Positions 21,960 through 32,248 of a DNA stretch of 64,000 nt are shown piece after piece (position 1 is the stretch's first letter; every line of letters starts with the position of its first letter). Source of the DNA: Molossus alvarezi (taxonomy: Eukaryota; Chordata; Mammalia; Chiroptera; Molossidae); contig CM073891.1 in the NCBI GenBank assembly GCA_037176705.1, forward strand, positions 91,904,327 to 91,968,326, read 5' to 3'. The notes beneath the pieces were generated by a model. The model was not told where the DNA came from. It did not search any database and worked only from the letters and a program-made list of their open reading frames with translations. The position numbers were made by a program, and so were the translations under genes.

Positions 21960-22985
21960 CTATTCAGCACATGGCTCTGGAATAATTGAATATACATATG
22001 GAAAAAGTGAAACCCAAGCTCTATTTCACATCATATAGAATAATTAATTTGAGTTGGATCATAAACCTAGATATGAACATTAAAGATTTAAAACTTCCTG
22101 AGGAAAACAGATGAGAATATTTTCATGGTTAAAGGTTCAACATTGACTTCTTAGACTGAACAAAGAAAGCAAAGCCAACTTTTTTTTCAAAAGTTAAAAT
22201 ATACTTCATTAAAATAAAAAATGTATGCTCATCAAAAAGACACCATGAAGAAAGGAATTGGCAAGCTACACTGAAAACTTTTTTCACTGGGAGAATTTCA
22301 CTGGGACAAATACTTACAAACATGTAACTGGCAAAGGCGTATATATTGATATATAACTAACTCCTATAATTCAGCAACAACAAAAACGCAATAAAAAATG
22401 GGAAAAAGACTTGGATACTTAAAGAAGAAATATGATGACTAATAAGCACAAAAAATTTGATCAATAACTAGTCTTTAGAGAAATACAAATTAAAACACAA
22501 ATGAGTTACTTATCAATAATATCCAATATGCCTAGAATTTAAATGACTGATAACAACAAACACTGATAAATATGTAGAGCTATTAAAACTCGTAAATCTG
22601 GAAAGAGGGGGGAATGGTACAAGTACTTGGGGAAAAGTTATAAGTTCCTTACAAATGTGTATGCTGTGAGCCAGCAATTCTATTCCTAGGTATTTCCCAA
22701 GAGAAATAAAAACATCAACCTACAAAAAAACTTGAACAAGAATGTTCATAGCAGGTTTTCTCATAATTGCCAAAAATGAAACAACTCAAATATTTACTAC
22801 CATAAGAATAAACAAATTGTGGTATATTAATAAAATATTACTCAGCAATAAATAGAGTAAAATCATTTATATAATTCAACAAGATGAATGAACCTCAAGA
22901 ACATTTTATGTAAAATAGATTGGACAAATTAGTGTTCATAGTATGTGATTTCCTTATTAAGACAAGAGAAATTTTAAACATAGGC
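21960..22985 (+). mobile_element. Old L1 ORF2 3' part and 3' UTR
   Basis: Successive L1 ORF2 C-terminal phrases are readable: GAGTTGGATCATAAACC, GAGAAATACAAATTAAAACA, AGCAATTCTATTCCTAGGTA, GAATGTTCATAGCAG and GATGAATGAACCTCAAGAAC. The divergence (many indels and stops) marks an ancient copy. No intact frame remains. Confidence 0.8.
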
Positions 22986-23190
22986 TGTGGATAAAATGAT
23001 AGTTTTGTTTCAATTCTGACTTTGAAAGTATGTGTTCTGGGAGAAAATGTCCTTTCTTTTAGAAAATACACTGTGAAACATTTAGAAAGTATTAAAAGAA
23101 TATATTCTAATACACTCTCAAAAATGTAAGAAATAAAGGGTGTGTGTGAGAGAGAGAGAGATTACAAGAGAGAGAAAATAATAAATAATA

Positions 23191-23298
23191 GCCTTGACTG
23201 GTTTGGCTCAGCAGTTAGAGCGTTAGCCCATGGACCAAAGAGTTGGGGGTTCAATTCCAGTCAAGGGCACATACCTTGGTTTTGGTTTGATCCCTGAC
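23191..23298 (+). mobile_element. Ves SINE, 3'-truncated
   Basis: The head GCCTTGACTGGTTTGGCTCA runs through the B-box region (GGGTTCAATTCC) and stops shortly after TTTGATCCCTGAC, without the CT tract or A tail. A GA-rich tract (23,141-23,175) precedes it. Confidence 0.85.
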
Positions 23299-23609
23299 TA
23301 ACTTATTAGTCTAAATGAGTTTGATGCTTGTCAGAAATTTTTAAAGAAATCTGACTCACTTTAGTAGTTCCTTGAAACCTTAAAAATATTATCACTACAC
23401 CCAGCACACCTGAAATATGCAATATAAACTTCTATGAATAATGTAAGCAAATAATTTATAGCAATTATGAATTAGAAAATGCAATACATTTTTCAAGCAA
23501 TGAAACTACTGTATTAAATGATTCCTGAGTTCAAGAAAGGAGCAAGACTACTGGGCCTATACATATTGGTTATGTATCCAGATAGCGGATTCATTGGAAA
23601 ATTTGTTTT

Positions 23610-23838
23610 TACATATATTAAAAAAAAGTTTTTTTCTTATTGATTTTAGAGAGAGATGAAGGAAGAGGGAGAGAGAGATAGAAACATCAATTAGAGAGAA
23701 CACTGACTGACTGCCTCCTGCATGCTCTCCACTGGGGATTTGGCCCACAACCTGGGCATGTGCTCTGACAGGAAATCGAACCAGTGACCTCTTGGTGCAT
23801 GGGTCGATGCTCAACAATTGAGCCATATTGGCTGGGCT
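23610..23838 (-). mobile_element. Ves SINE
   Basis: Antisense copy with an A-rich tail (about eight A on the minus strand) at the left and the head at the right (GCCCAGCCAATATGGCTCAA on the minus strand). It carries the signature CATGCACCAAGAGGTC. No exact TSD was found. Confidence 0.92.
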
Positions 23839-23878
23839 AAATATATTTTTATTAGTCAAATATATTTTTATTAGTCAA
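23839..23878. repeat. 20-bp tandem duplication
   Basis: The 20-mer AAATATATTTTTATTAGTCA occurs twice head to tail directly beside the Ves SINE head. Confidence 0.85.
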
Positions 23879-23879
23879 A

Positions 23880-24298
23880 GTTCCCTAAAATTTTTTTAGT
23901 AACTCAGAAGATGGCAAATACATCCAAATTAACTTGTCTATCCTGTTGCAATAATATCCCAGTTCTAGTATGTGATTGTTCAGAGTGCTCAAACCTTTGG
24001 AGTAAAATCTCACAACTTGTTAAAGTACATGGAAATAATTAAATAGGGAAAGTTGAAGAAAAGTAAAAATAAAGACTGACTTACCATTAAAAATACTATT
24101 GAAAATATAGATTTGGGGGGATGAACAACTACTATTAATATTATTTATTGAATATTTATTATATGGCACAAAACTTCACAAATACCAGAAATACTAGATT
24201 GTTATTTGGGCTATTATATATTAGTAAATATAGTAAATTGAGCTTCTAGATAGACTAGCATGAGCTCCAAACATGATGACAGAAGCAGACTTAAAACA
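23880..24298. other. AT-rich unique sequence
   Basis: Nothing recognised. Confidence 0.3.
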
Positions 24299-24307
24299 TC
24301 TAGGCTT

Positions 24308-24469
24308 TCCCTGGCTGTTTGGTTCAGTGGTTAGAGCTTCGAGCCTTGGATCAAAGGGTTACAGATTTGATTCCCAGTCAAGGACACTGTTATAGTTTCC
24401 ATGCTTGGCCCAGGTAGGGGTTGTGTGGAAGACAACAACCAATTGATGAGTCTCTCTGACATGGATGTT

Positions 24470-24511
<42 letters not shown>

Positions 24512-24580
24512 TCTTACACTCTATCAAACACTCAATGGAAAAATAACCTTGGGTGAAGATTAACAACAACAAAAAAAGTC
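24308..24580 (+). mobile_element. Ves SINE with long CT tract
   Basis: The head CCCTGGCTGTTTGGTTCAGT and the tail CCTTGGGTGAAGATTAACAA are present, with about 14 CT units in the middle. An imperfect TSD (TCTAGGCTT and TCTCGGCTT) flanks the copy. Confidence 0.92.
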
Positions 24581-24892
24581 TCGGCTTAGGGTAGAAAAAA
24601 ATTGGGATAATTTTTCTTCTTCATTTCCTTTTTTCCCCAAATATTTCTACCATGAGGAGCTAGTGAGAATAATAAGATTGAGTTTAAATGAAACACTCTA
24701 TTCCAGATTGTTTTTCACCAACTGAGAAAAAGTAGAATAAAATTAAAACTCTCCATAAATTGGGAACAATTCCTCTTATTCATCAACCCTTAAGTTCCCT
24801 CACACCTTTTGTCCATTTCTTTTCAATTCCATTACTCACGTATTAAGTTTCCATAAGAAGCTTAGGGAATATTAAAAATTTGAGGATATTAT

Positions 24893-25115
24893 ATGCCAGC
24901 ATTTTTCATCCTCAGCACTATTAACATTTGGGGCCAGAAAAGTCTATGTTGTAGGGCTGTCCTTGCATTGTATGATGATTAACAGGCTCCTTAGCTCTGC
25001 TCACTAGATACTAGTAGCACCCCATAACTCCAGTGTGACAACCAACACTGTCTTAGATATTGCCAAATGTCCCCTAGTGGGTAAAATAACTCCCACTTGA
25101 GAATCAATGTTATGA
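24893..25115 (+). mobile_element. Fossil hAT-Charlie-type MITE (MER20-like by pattern)
   Basis: The phrases CAGCACTATTAACATTTGGG, TTGTAGGGCTGTCCTTGCAT and TGCCAAATGTCCCCTAGTGG follow a common short mammalian hAT fossil almost end to end. The exact family name is from memory and uncertain. Confidence 0.6.
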
Positions 25116-25119
25116 AGTA

Positions 25120-26510
25120 AATGTATACAGGGTTTAAAATTTCCTCATTGACAAGAAAAAAAGCAGAGCCTTTCTATTTCCCCAGAAATAAACAAACAAA
25201 CCCAAAACATTTTAATGGATGGTAGGAGACAAAGAATGATATAATTACATACATTTCACTGGTATGTTTGTATAGCATAGAAGTAAGAAACTTAAGAGAG
25301 AACATAGCAACAAATATATATTGTTTAAGCCAACAAATATTATCCTGCATACTATAGTTTTTCTTATTAAATTTAAATTAGTTGTCAGAATTTAAAATTG
25401 GAAATATATTACTGAAATAATTGATGATGATATCTGAAAAGTCAGAAGTTGTAGCCAAACTATGTCCCAGTTCCCCCTAAAATAATTCACTAGATAATGC
25501 CCTCTTTAGATTGCACATGTGCACTCTAATTTATCACACCTGACCTATTTTTTAAAGTTTACATTACATTACCTACTTAGTTTCTATAATCATTTGAATT
25601 TGAAAATCTAATAAGTAGAAAATATAGTGTTTAATCAAAAGCTTTTAACTTTAAAGAATGAATTCCAAACTCTAAATATTTGGAAGAAAAAAAGAAGCAT
25701 TAAAGGAGAGGGTCACTTAGTGAGAGGAAAGAAAAGAGAGAATGATTTATTATTTTCATCAATGCAAGACCTGGTATTAAGTATTATTATAGTTCTTTAG
25801 CATATTAATAGCTTATTAGGAAATCACTTGAGCTTTTCAGTAACTTTATTTTAAAACTCAGTATGATAACAAAGACAGCATATAGGATCACTACCTAGGC
25901 TTCAATTATAATACGGAAAAAATCAGATGAATCAAGCTGTGGATAAGTCAGAGTAGAAGGTATTCATATTTTTCAAATAAATAAAAACTATGGGTTAATT
26001 TGCCATGTCACTCAAGCAAAAATGCATTTCTCTGAAAATTTATACTGGAATTGTTATATTATGGATGTATATTCTCTATCTAGTAATGCATATGGTACAA
26101 ATTACCACCAAAATAGGTAATCTCTTATTTGTTATTTTATTTCATATACCTGTTGTGGAACATTGTTCCTAAATAACATACTTTCTTTATATAATTCTTT
26201 TGAAACCAACTACAGGTATTTGTATTTGGGGGGTATAGAGTTACAGGCTGGGGTTATAACCATTGTTCAAGTGTTTATTAATACTATCCTAGAAAAATGC
26301 CTCCCAAATCATAACAAACAGCAATTCTTCATCGACTGAGATGGGACAGGGATGTTCCAAATAATCATGAAAATGTTATTTAGAGAAATATTTTTAAATC
26401 TAGTTTTTTATGTATTAAATAACTGAGAAAATTATTACTTATATGAGAGGCGACTCTGAAACAACTCTTGTAATAAATAGAGGTTCTTACCTCTAAACTA
26501 AATATTAATC
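25120..26510. other. AT-rich unique sequence
   Basis: No ORF, repeat or signal was recognised. Confidence 0.3.
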
Positions 26511-26527
26511 CTTGGATGTGTTTTAAT

Positions 26528-26786
26528 TTTTTTTTTTTTTTTTTTAATCCTCACCTGAGGACATTTTTCCATTTTTTGTACAGATGGAGTGGGAGGGAGA
26601 GAGAGGAAGAGAGAGAGAGAGGGAAACATCGATGTGAAAGGGACACATCGAGTGGCTGCCACCCGCACGACCAACCAGGGCCGGGGACAAACTGCAACCG
26701 AGGTACATGCCCTTAGCGGGAACCGAACCCGGGTCTCTCCGGACCGCAGGCGGACGCTCTAACCGCTGAGCCAAACCGGCCAGGGC
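26528..26786 (-). mobile_element. Ves SINE, young-looking full-length copy
   Basis: The head on the minus strand (GCCCTGGCCGGTTTGGCTCA) and many CpG sites (around 26,636-26,780) are retained. A T-run marks the A tail at the left. The flanks ATGTGTTTTAATTTT and CATGTTTTAATTTTT form a near-perfect TSD. CpG retention points to recent insertion or low germline methylation. Confidence 0.95.
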
Positions 26787-26789
26787 ATG

Positions 26790-27110
26790 TTTTAATTTTT
26801 TATTAACCTGCTCAAATAAAGAAAAAAACTGGGTGCTCTTTGGAATAATTTAAAAAACACTTTCAAACTGTTTGTAGCCTGTTATGAAATTTAATTATAA
26901 GTAAGTGAAAGATATTTTGAAATGTTTCAAAATATTAATATTTTAAAATAATTTAGAAGGCAGAGGTAGTCATTCATAGTTAGCAAATCATTAACTCATT
27001 CACTATAAATATTTAAAATATGCATGCTGTTTATCAAACACAGATATTGGGAATAACCCATGAAACTTTTAGTGGAGAGAAGGAAATATTACAGTTTCTT
27101 TTGAGGGTCA
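26790..27110. other. AT-rich unique sequence
   Basis: Nothing recognised. Confidence 0.3.
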
Positions 27111-27119
27111 AGCAAGACA

Positions 27120-27355
27120 TTATTCTACATTAAGAGTTACCAGAGGGAAGGGGTTTGGGAGAAGGTAGTATAGGTTAAATATATGATAACGGTCAAATAT
27201 ATGGTAATGGGGTCAAATATATGATAATGGAAGGAAATTTGACTTTGGATGGTAAACACACAATGCAGCATATGGATGATGTATTATAGAATTGTACTCT
27301 TGAAACCTATTTATTAACCAATATCACCCCAATAAATTAAATGTAAAAAAGAATG
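27120..27355 (+). mobile_element. L1 3' UTR, 5'-truncated
   Basis: Ends in CACCCCAATAAATTAAATG plus a short A tail. An internal unit of about 20 bases, GGTCAAATATATGATAATGG and variants, is repeated three times (27,172-27,231). Sequence to the left was not recognised. Confidence 0.75.
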
Positions 27356-27359
27356 GATG

Positions 27360-28035
27360 TTTAAAAAATTTTAATACATAAAGGTTTTATACATAACCAA
27401 GAAAAATAATATTTTAGATGAGTTATTTAATATATATAATTTATAGCAGACTGAAACCTTTTCAATTAATTTTTCATTAGCATGTTTAGTTATCAGAACT
27501 TCTTTGATGTAAAGAAGGCACAGTATTCTAATCTGGTGTTTTTTTGTTTTTTTTTTAATAAAAAGTAGCTTAATGTTAGTTAGCAATGGGTTCTCCTACA
27601 AGAAACAGAAACCTTAACCTAATAGATACTTAAATAAATGAGGTTTTCTGGTTTTTTTTTTCCTTGTAAAAATAGTTTGAATAGTAGGTGGCAATTGCCT
27701 TAGTTCGTTTCAGTTGGTGACTTATTTGGAAAGTAATGGATCACTTCTGTATTTAAGGCACCACAAAGAGGAAAAGACAGTGCCAGCCACATTTCCCCCT
27801 TTTTGTTAAGAATATGAAAACCTTTTTAGTCTTCTTCTTGTGTCTCAGAAACCTCTCCGTGGCATTCCCAACTCTAAAAGTCACTGGGAAATTGAATATT
27901 TATATTTCCAAACCTTTACAGTTAGAGTCAAACAAAAAGGTTTGGAGGCAGTATTGGCCACAATCTATGCCTAAATAATAATTTAATTTGATCACGTAAT
28001 GATATATCATGTTAATGGAATTGAAGAATCAATAT
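27360..28035. other. Unique sequence
   Basis: No gene was recognised. The 27,780-28,030 part is of somewhat more balanced composition and free of recognised repeats. Confidence 0.25.
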
Positions 28036-28084
28036 TTTATAAGAAGTAAATTTTCCCCAGTAGACTTTAATAAAAATTCTAGCA

Positions 28085-28233
28085 GGTTTTTCCGGTGGAA
28101 ATTGACAGGCTCTTTCAAATGTTTTTATGGAAAATCAAAGGCCGTGAATAACTAAGACATCTTGAACAAGAACAGTGCTGAAGGATTTATATACCAGATA
28201 CAAGCTTTATTACTTAAGAAAGGTAGGCAAGAC
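28085..28233 (+). mobile_element. Old L1 ORF2 fragment, left part of a split copy
   Basis: Recognised by GGTGGAAATTGACAGGCTCT and ACAAGCTTTATTACTTAAGA, which correspond to the ORF2 stretch after the reverse transcriptase domain. The reading continues beyond the LTR at 28,862, so the two parts were once contiguous. Confidence 0.65.
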
Positions 28234-28860
28234 TAAAGGGGCCCTTACTAAACCTGACAAGCTCAGGGAAGGCCTGCGTAGCAGCCTTGCAAATGCAGAG
28301 ACATAAAATAACCTCAAAGGATGGTCCGAAATGAAAATTTTTAACTAAAAGCAGTTTATGCTGAGTAGTGCTGTCCTAGGCTGGTATCTTCCCTGACAAA
28401 AGTCAATCTTTACATTAGCTGAACCTGTCTATTGTCTTTTTGCATCCTCGATAATATATCTTGGGAATATCAAAGTGATTTTCCTTTTTCTGGACCCCTC
28501 AAAAGTACAGGCACCGCTCTATGGAGACCACAGGTCCCCTCAGTTATTCATTGTTGACTGTTAACTATCCTATACCCACTTATGTAAAAGAAGTATGTGT
28601 CTGTCAGTTTACTTTTTATCCAATCTCAGAGGTTTCCCTGCTTTTCTTCCTCCTGCCTCCCTAGTCTATCACCAAATAAATTTCATGTAACACACTTATA
28701 TCTGCTCTTTTGATTGTGATGTATAAAATAAGGTGTAAAACTGCCTTTCTCTGGAGCACTATCTCAATCCATTGAGATTTTGCTTCCCTGCAATTGTTGT
28801 CAATTTGGCTCAAATAAACTCACAAAACTTCTTCCCAGATTTGAATGTTTCTTAGGTTGA
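28234..28860 (+). mobile_element. Old LTR inserted into L1
   Basis: A stretch of about 627 bases begins AAAGGGGCCCTTACTAAACC. It has a TATA-like ATGTATAAAATAAGG at about 28,720, then AATAAA at 28,812-28,817 in CTCAAATAAACTCACAAAAC, and ends near TTAGGTTGA. This order is that of an LTR in the plus direction, and the text matches an old mammalian ERV LTR by pattern. It splits an L1 ORF2 fragment. Family not named. No coding sequence. Confidence 0.6.
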
Positions 28861-28861
28861 C

Positions 28862-29121
28862 AGGTGTTCACAGAAGGATAGATGAAATGAGCCATGAGGT
28901 AGAATAGTTATTTCATAAATCAACAACACTTATATGATGTCCTGATATAGGGCAAAAGGGACATGATAGTGTGAAGGGAAAAGGATGGTTATTTAACATG
29001 AGTTAGTTAAAAATCTAGATAGAAATGAAAAATAAATCATAATTTCAACCTTATACCATACAAATAAAACTAGTTCAAGATAAATTGTGGATTTAATATG
29101 AAATCTAAAACGATAAAGCAT
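28862..29121 (+). mobile_element. Old L1 ORF2 fragment, right part of a split copy
   Basis: Continues the L1 reading interrupted by the LTR. AGAAGGATAGATGAAATGAG, then ACCTTATACCATACAAATAA and TGTGGATTTAATATG, match later ORF2. Ends where a Ves fragment begins. Confidence 0.6.
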
Positions 29122-29167
29122 GGTCCACAGGCCGATGCTCCAACTGCTGAGCCAAACCGGCCAGGGC
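29121..29167 (-). mobile_element. Ves SINE head fragment, about 47 bp
   Basis: Only the first part of the tRNA-like head is present (GCCCTGGCCGGTTTGGCTCA on the minus strand, then GCATCGGCCTGTGGACCA). No tail or TSD is clear. Confidence 0.8.
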
Positions 29168-29169
29168 TC

Positions 29170-30930
29170 TCTGTTCTTCTCTGTCTCTTGCATTTAAGAA
29201 GTACCTCAAATTGAAGTCCCTATCTATTTTGTTAGGAAGAACTGGATTTCGTTTCTTGGATATTATATAATTAACTGCTTGAGTGATGAGAGTTGGCTAG
29301 GTTTGAGAGAGGAACGAGTAGAGAGTGGTTTTTTAAAGTCGATGTGTTGATTGCATGTAGAAAAGTCACCTGCCACCTCCAGGTTTTTACATCCATTTCG
29401 GGTCCAGGGAATATGCAGGAGATTTGGTGTATTTGCGTGGCCCCAGGTGGTGACATGTCTGAAACTGGTCAGACAAGTGACGAAGAGGATGCAGAGTGAC
29501 GAGTGCTGCTATCTGGGTGACTGAGCTGTGTGCTGTGGGAGTTGAGCACAGCTGAGGGAGCAGAGGCCATGCTGTGGAGAAAGACATTTTAGTAGGGTAG
29601 GGCATCAGGATTTGGAACCACAGAGATGTAGTATGAAGCCTCCGCTGTTGGCAGTGGGAAGACAACAAGCAGAGTGATAGCATAAAATAGATATGTCGCA
29701 GTCACCGGGTATAATTTAAATAATGTGGTAAACTCATTAGAATGATTATATAGGAAGCCCATAGATTATAATAAGATTACAGGAACAAATGGGAAAGTTA
29801 CTTTTTAATAATGGGAAAGGATTTAATCTATCTACAATCAGATGCCAGGCAGGAATTTGTGATTAACCTGATAAAAAATAAAAGTTCTCACCATCACAAT
29901 TGTTAATACATAACAAACTATTTAAAAATTATTCTTTCACATCCTTCCTGTTAAATAGACTATTCAATACAGAAATGCAGTACTTAAAATAAATATCACA
30001 ATGAAAATTATACATATTTTTGTTTAGCTCATGTTTAAACTAGTATGACTATGTGCTCTACTTTCTCTAATAAGAAACCATTCAGAGCAGCTCCAAGCAA
30101 AAGAAGGTTGATAGGATGAACAAGCATTTCATACTGCTTGACATTCCTCTTTTGCAGTAATTCAATTTTATTTGATATGAAGTACATCGTTTAGTACAGA
30201 TATAAACTTTCTGTTGTGCACTCTTCTTCCTTGACATCAATGTCAGATTACCTGCTTATTGTAACACTTTTTTTCTCTAGTTCTCAACCATTAGTCTGCT
30301 ACCTGAAATTATGAAATTAAGTTTTATCTTGTATATTAAAGATTGGTACCAGAAATGGGTACTTACTTACCTGTAGTAGTCTATTTTAATATTCAAAGAC
30401 ATCAAAAGGAATTTTCCTTTCTGCTTTTTATTTTGAGCATATTAAAACAACACATTTATAGCAGTATCTCAATTTTGTGTTATGGGAAACATTATGTAGT
30501 AGGTCAAACAGGAAAGAAAAACAACTTGATAAACAATATAAAGATAATATTAGTTTAGTGAAGGAGAATTTGGATAGTATTGACTGAACATCATCTGTCA
30601 TTGCCAACGATTTTTTTGTAGGTTTTCTCACCATTGCTAAATAAATATAACAAGGGTAGAAAGATTCTGATACTGACATACCCAGGCCAGATAGATGCAG
30701 TTTATTAAAACTATGAGGGAAAAGTGAGTTTGTGAAAGTATATCTTGGAGTGAGAGTCTAGTGCAGATGCCATTTGGAGTTTAAGATTTTGCACGTTCTG
30801 TTTGTAGTTCTCATCTGTTGGAGATGCCACAACAGGCCAGAAGCACAGGTGTAATTAGGAAATTAGAGGTGGATGAGGCCAGCAAGCAGGCAGAGTTTTT
30901 GTCTGCAGGAGTAAGTTACATCAGAGCTCA
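29170..30930. other. Unique sequence, nothing recognised
   Basis: No repeat or gene family was recognised. The 29,275-29,690 part is more GC-balanced and has overlapping short ORFs on both strands without domains. Confidence 0.3.
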
Positions 30931-30945
30931 TGACATCGTTGCATT

Positions 30946-31049
30946 TTTTTTTTTTTTTTTTTTTGGTACATGCCCCTGGTGGGAACTGAACCTGGGATTC
31001 TCTGGTCCACAGGCCATGGCTCCAACCGCTGAGCCAAACCGGCCAGGGC
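30946..31049 (-). mobile_element. Half-Ves: tRNA-like head with its own A tail and TSD
   Basis: Only about 85 bases of the SINE head are present, ending just after the GGGGCATGTACC motif. They are followed at once by a run of about 20 A (T on the plus strand). Flanking TSDs CATCGTTGCAT (30,934-30,944) and CATTGTTGCAT (31,050-31,060) differ at one base. The copy is therefore a complete retrotransposition product of a short RNA, not a broken long copy. Confidence 0.85.
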
Positions 31050-31199
31050 CATTGTTGCATTCTTGTACAGCTTTTTGTTTGCCTTGAGTTCAATGATTGT
31101 CTGTCTTTTCTTTGTATAATTTTGAATGTACATACTACTTAATCATCTCTAAACTGTTTCCCAGAACTATCATTTTTTCTAAATATGTTTAAACTTTCA

Positions 31200-31612
31200 G
31201 GTTATGTGCTTGGAACCTCCCTTTCTCATCATCCTAGGATTTTGCTTTCTTCTCTCCTTTGTGCTGTCTGTGGTATTCTGATCTTTTCTTGTTTTACTTC
31301 TTCATTTTATTAAAATATATTATTTAATGGCACGAGGGAAGTAAATCTTTTGAAAACATGAGAATGTACCCTCACACTAGATTGAGAGTGTGGTTCAGCA
31401 CAGACTTCTAAGTTGACAATTATTTTCCTTCAGTGACTGAAAGCATACTCCATTGTCTTGCTTCTGATATGGCTGTTGGAGAATTCAGTGATGTTTCTCT
31501 CTTGAACTTCCATAACAACATGCCTCGCCATGAATCTTTTTTCATCTCTTTTACTGGACACTTGCTGAGTTTTCTAATCAGAAATCCTTGTGGAATCTTT
31601 TTGGAACTATTT
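31200..31612 (-). mobile_element. Ancient HAL1/L1 relic, left part
   Basis: TTGACAATTATTTTCCTTCA and the flanking text resemble antisense L1-type ORF1 sequence of great age. It ends at GGAACTATTTT, which recurs at 34,338-34,348, where the relic appears to continue. A block at about 31,245-31,395 (GTGCTGTCTGTGGTATTCTG and onward) is repeated at about 34,465-34,625. Confidence 0.45.
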
Positions 31613-31626
31613 TATTCATATATACA

Positions 31627-31797
31627 GTCGGCCCTTGTTTATCGCGGTTAATCATTTCTAGACTCTACTATGATAAATGATTTTCCGTGAAGTAAGATTC
31701 TTTACTTATACAGTAGTCCCTCACCACTTCACCCTTCGACTTTCGCAGCTTCACTCTATCGCGGTTTTTTTCAAATATAGTATAGTATATATACAGT
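31627..31797. mobile_element. TcMar-Tigger-like fragments, two left ends in tandem
   Basis: Two successive Tigger-like termini in the same direction begin CAGTCGGCCCTTGTTTATCG (31,627) and CAGTAGTCCCTCACCACTTC (31,712). Each is followed by repeated TCGCGG-type motifs and preceded by TA. The right inverted terminus expected for a single element is not seen. Confidence 0.55.
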
Positions 31798-32248
31798 AAA
31801 TATAGTATATGTTTTTATTGATTTTTTATTTATTTCTTTTTTTTTTATTTATTTTTTTTTTTTACATTTTATTTTTTTATTTTTTATTTTTTTCCAAATC
31901 TTTATTGTTGGATGTAAAATGTATTACAGATGTTCCACATTTTTCCCCCATTGACCTCCTCCTCCCCCCTCCCGCCCCCCTCCCACCTTTTCCCACATTA
32001 TTGTCTGTGTCCATTGGTTATGTATATAAGTTCTTTGGTTTATTTCTTCCCACCCTCCCAACCCCTTTCCCTTTGAGGTTTGTCAGTCTAGCAATGAATT
32101 TGTGCTTCTTAATCCCTTCACCTTTTTCACCCATTCCCCCAATCCCCTTCCCAACTGGCAACCACCAAAATGTTCTCTGTATCTATGAGAATGTTTCTGT
32201 TCTTCCTGTTCATTTTGTTTGTAGATTCCATTGTTGATAGATATGCAT

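Noticed and set aside
31809..32237. 142-codon plus-strand ORF with Phe/Leu-rich start
   Set aside because: Translation of the T-rich tail and antisense 3' UTR of HAL1.
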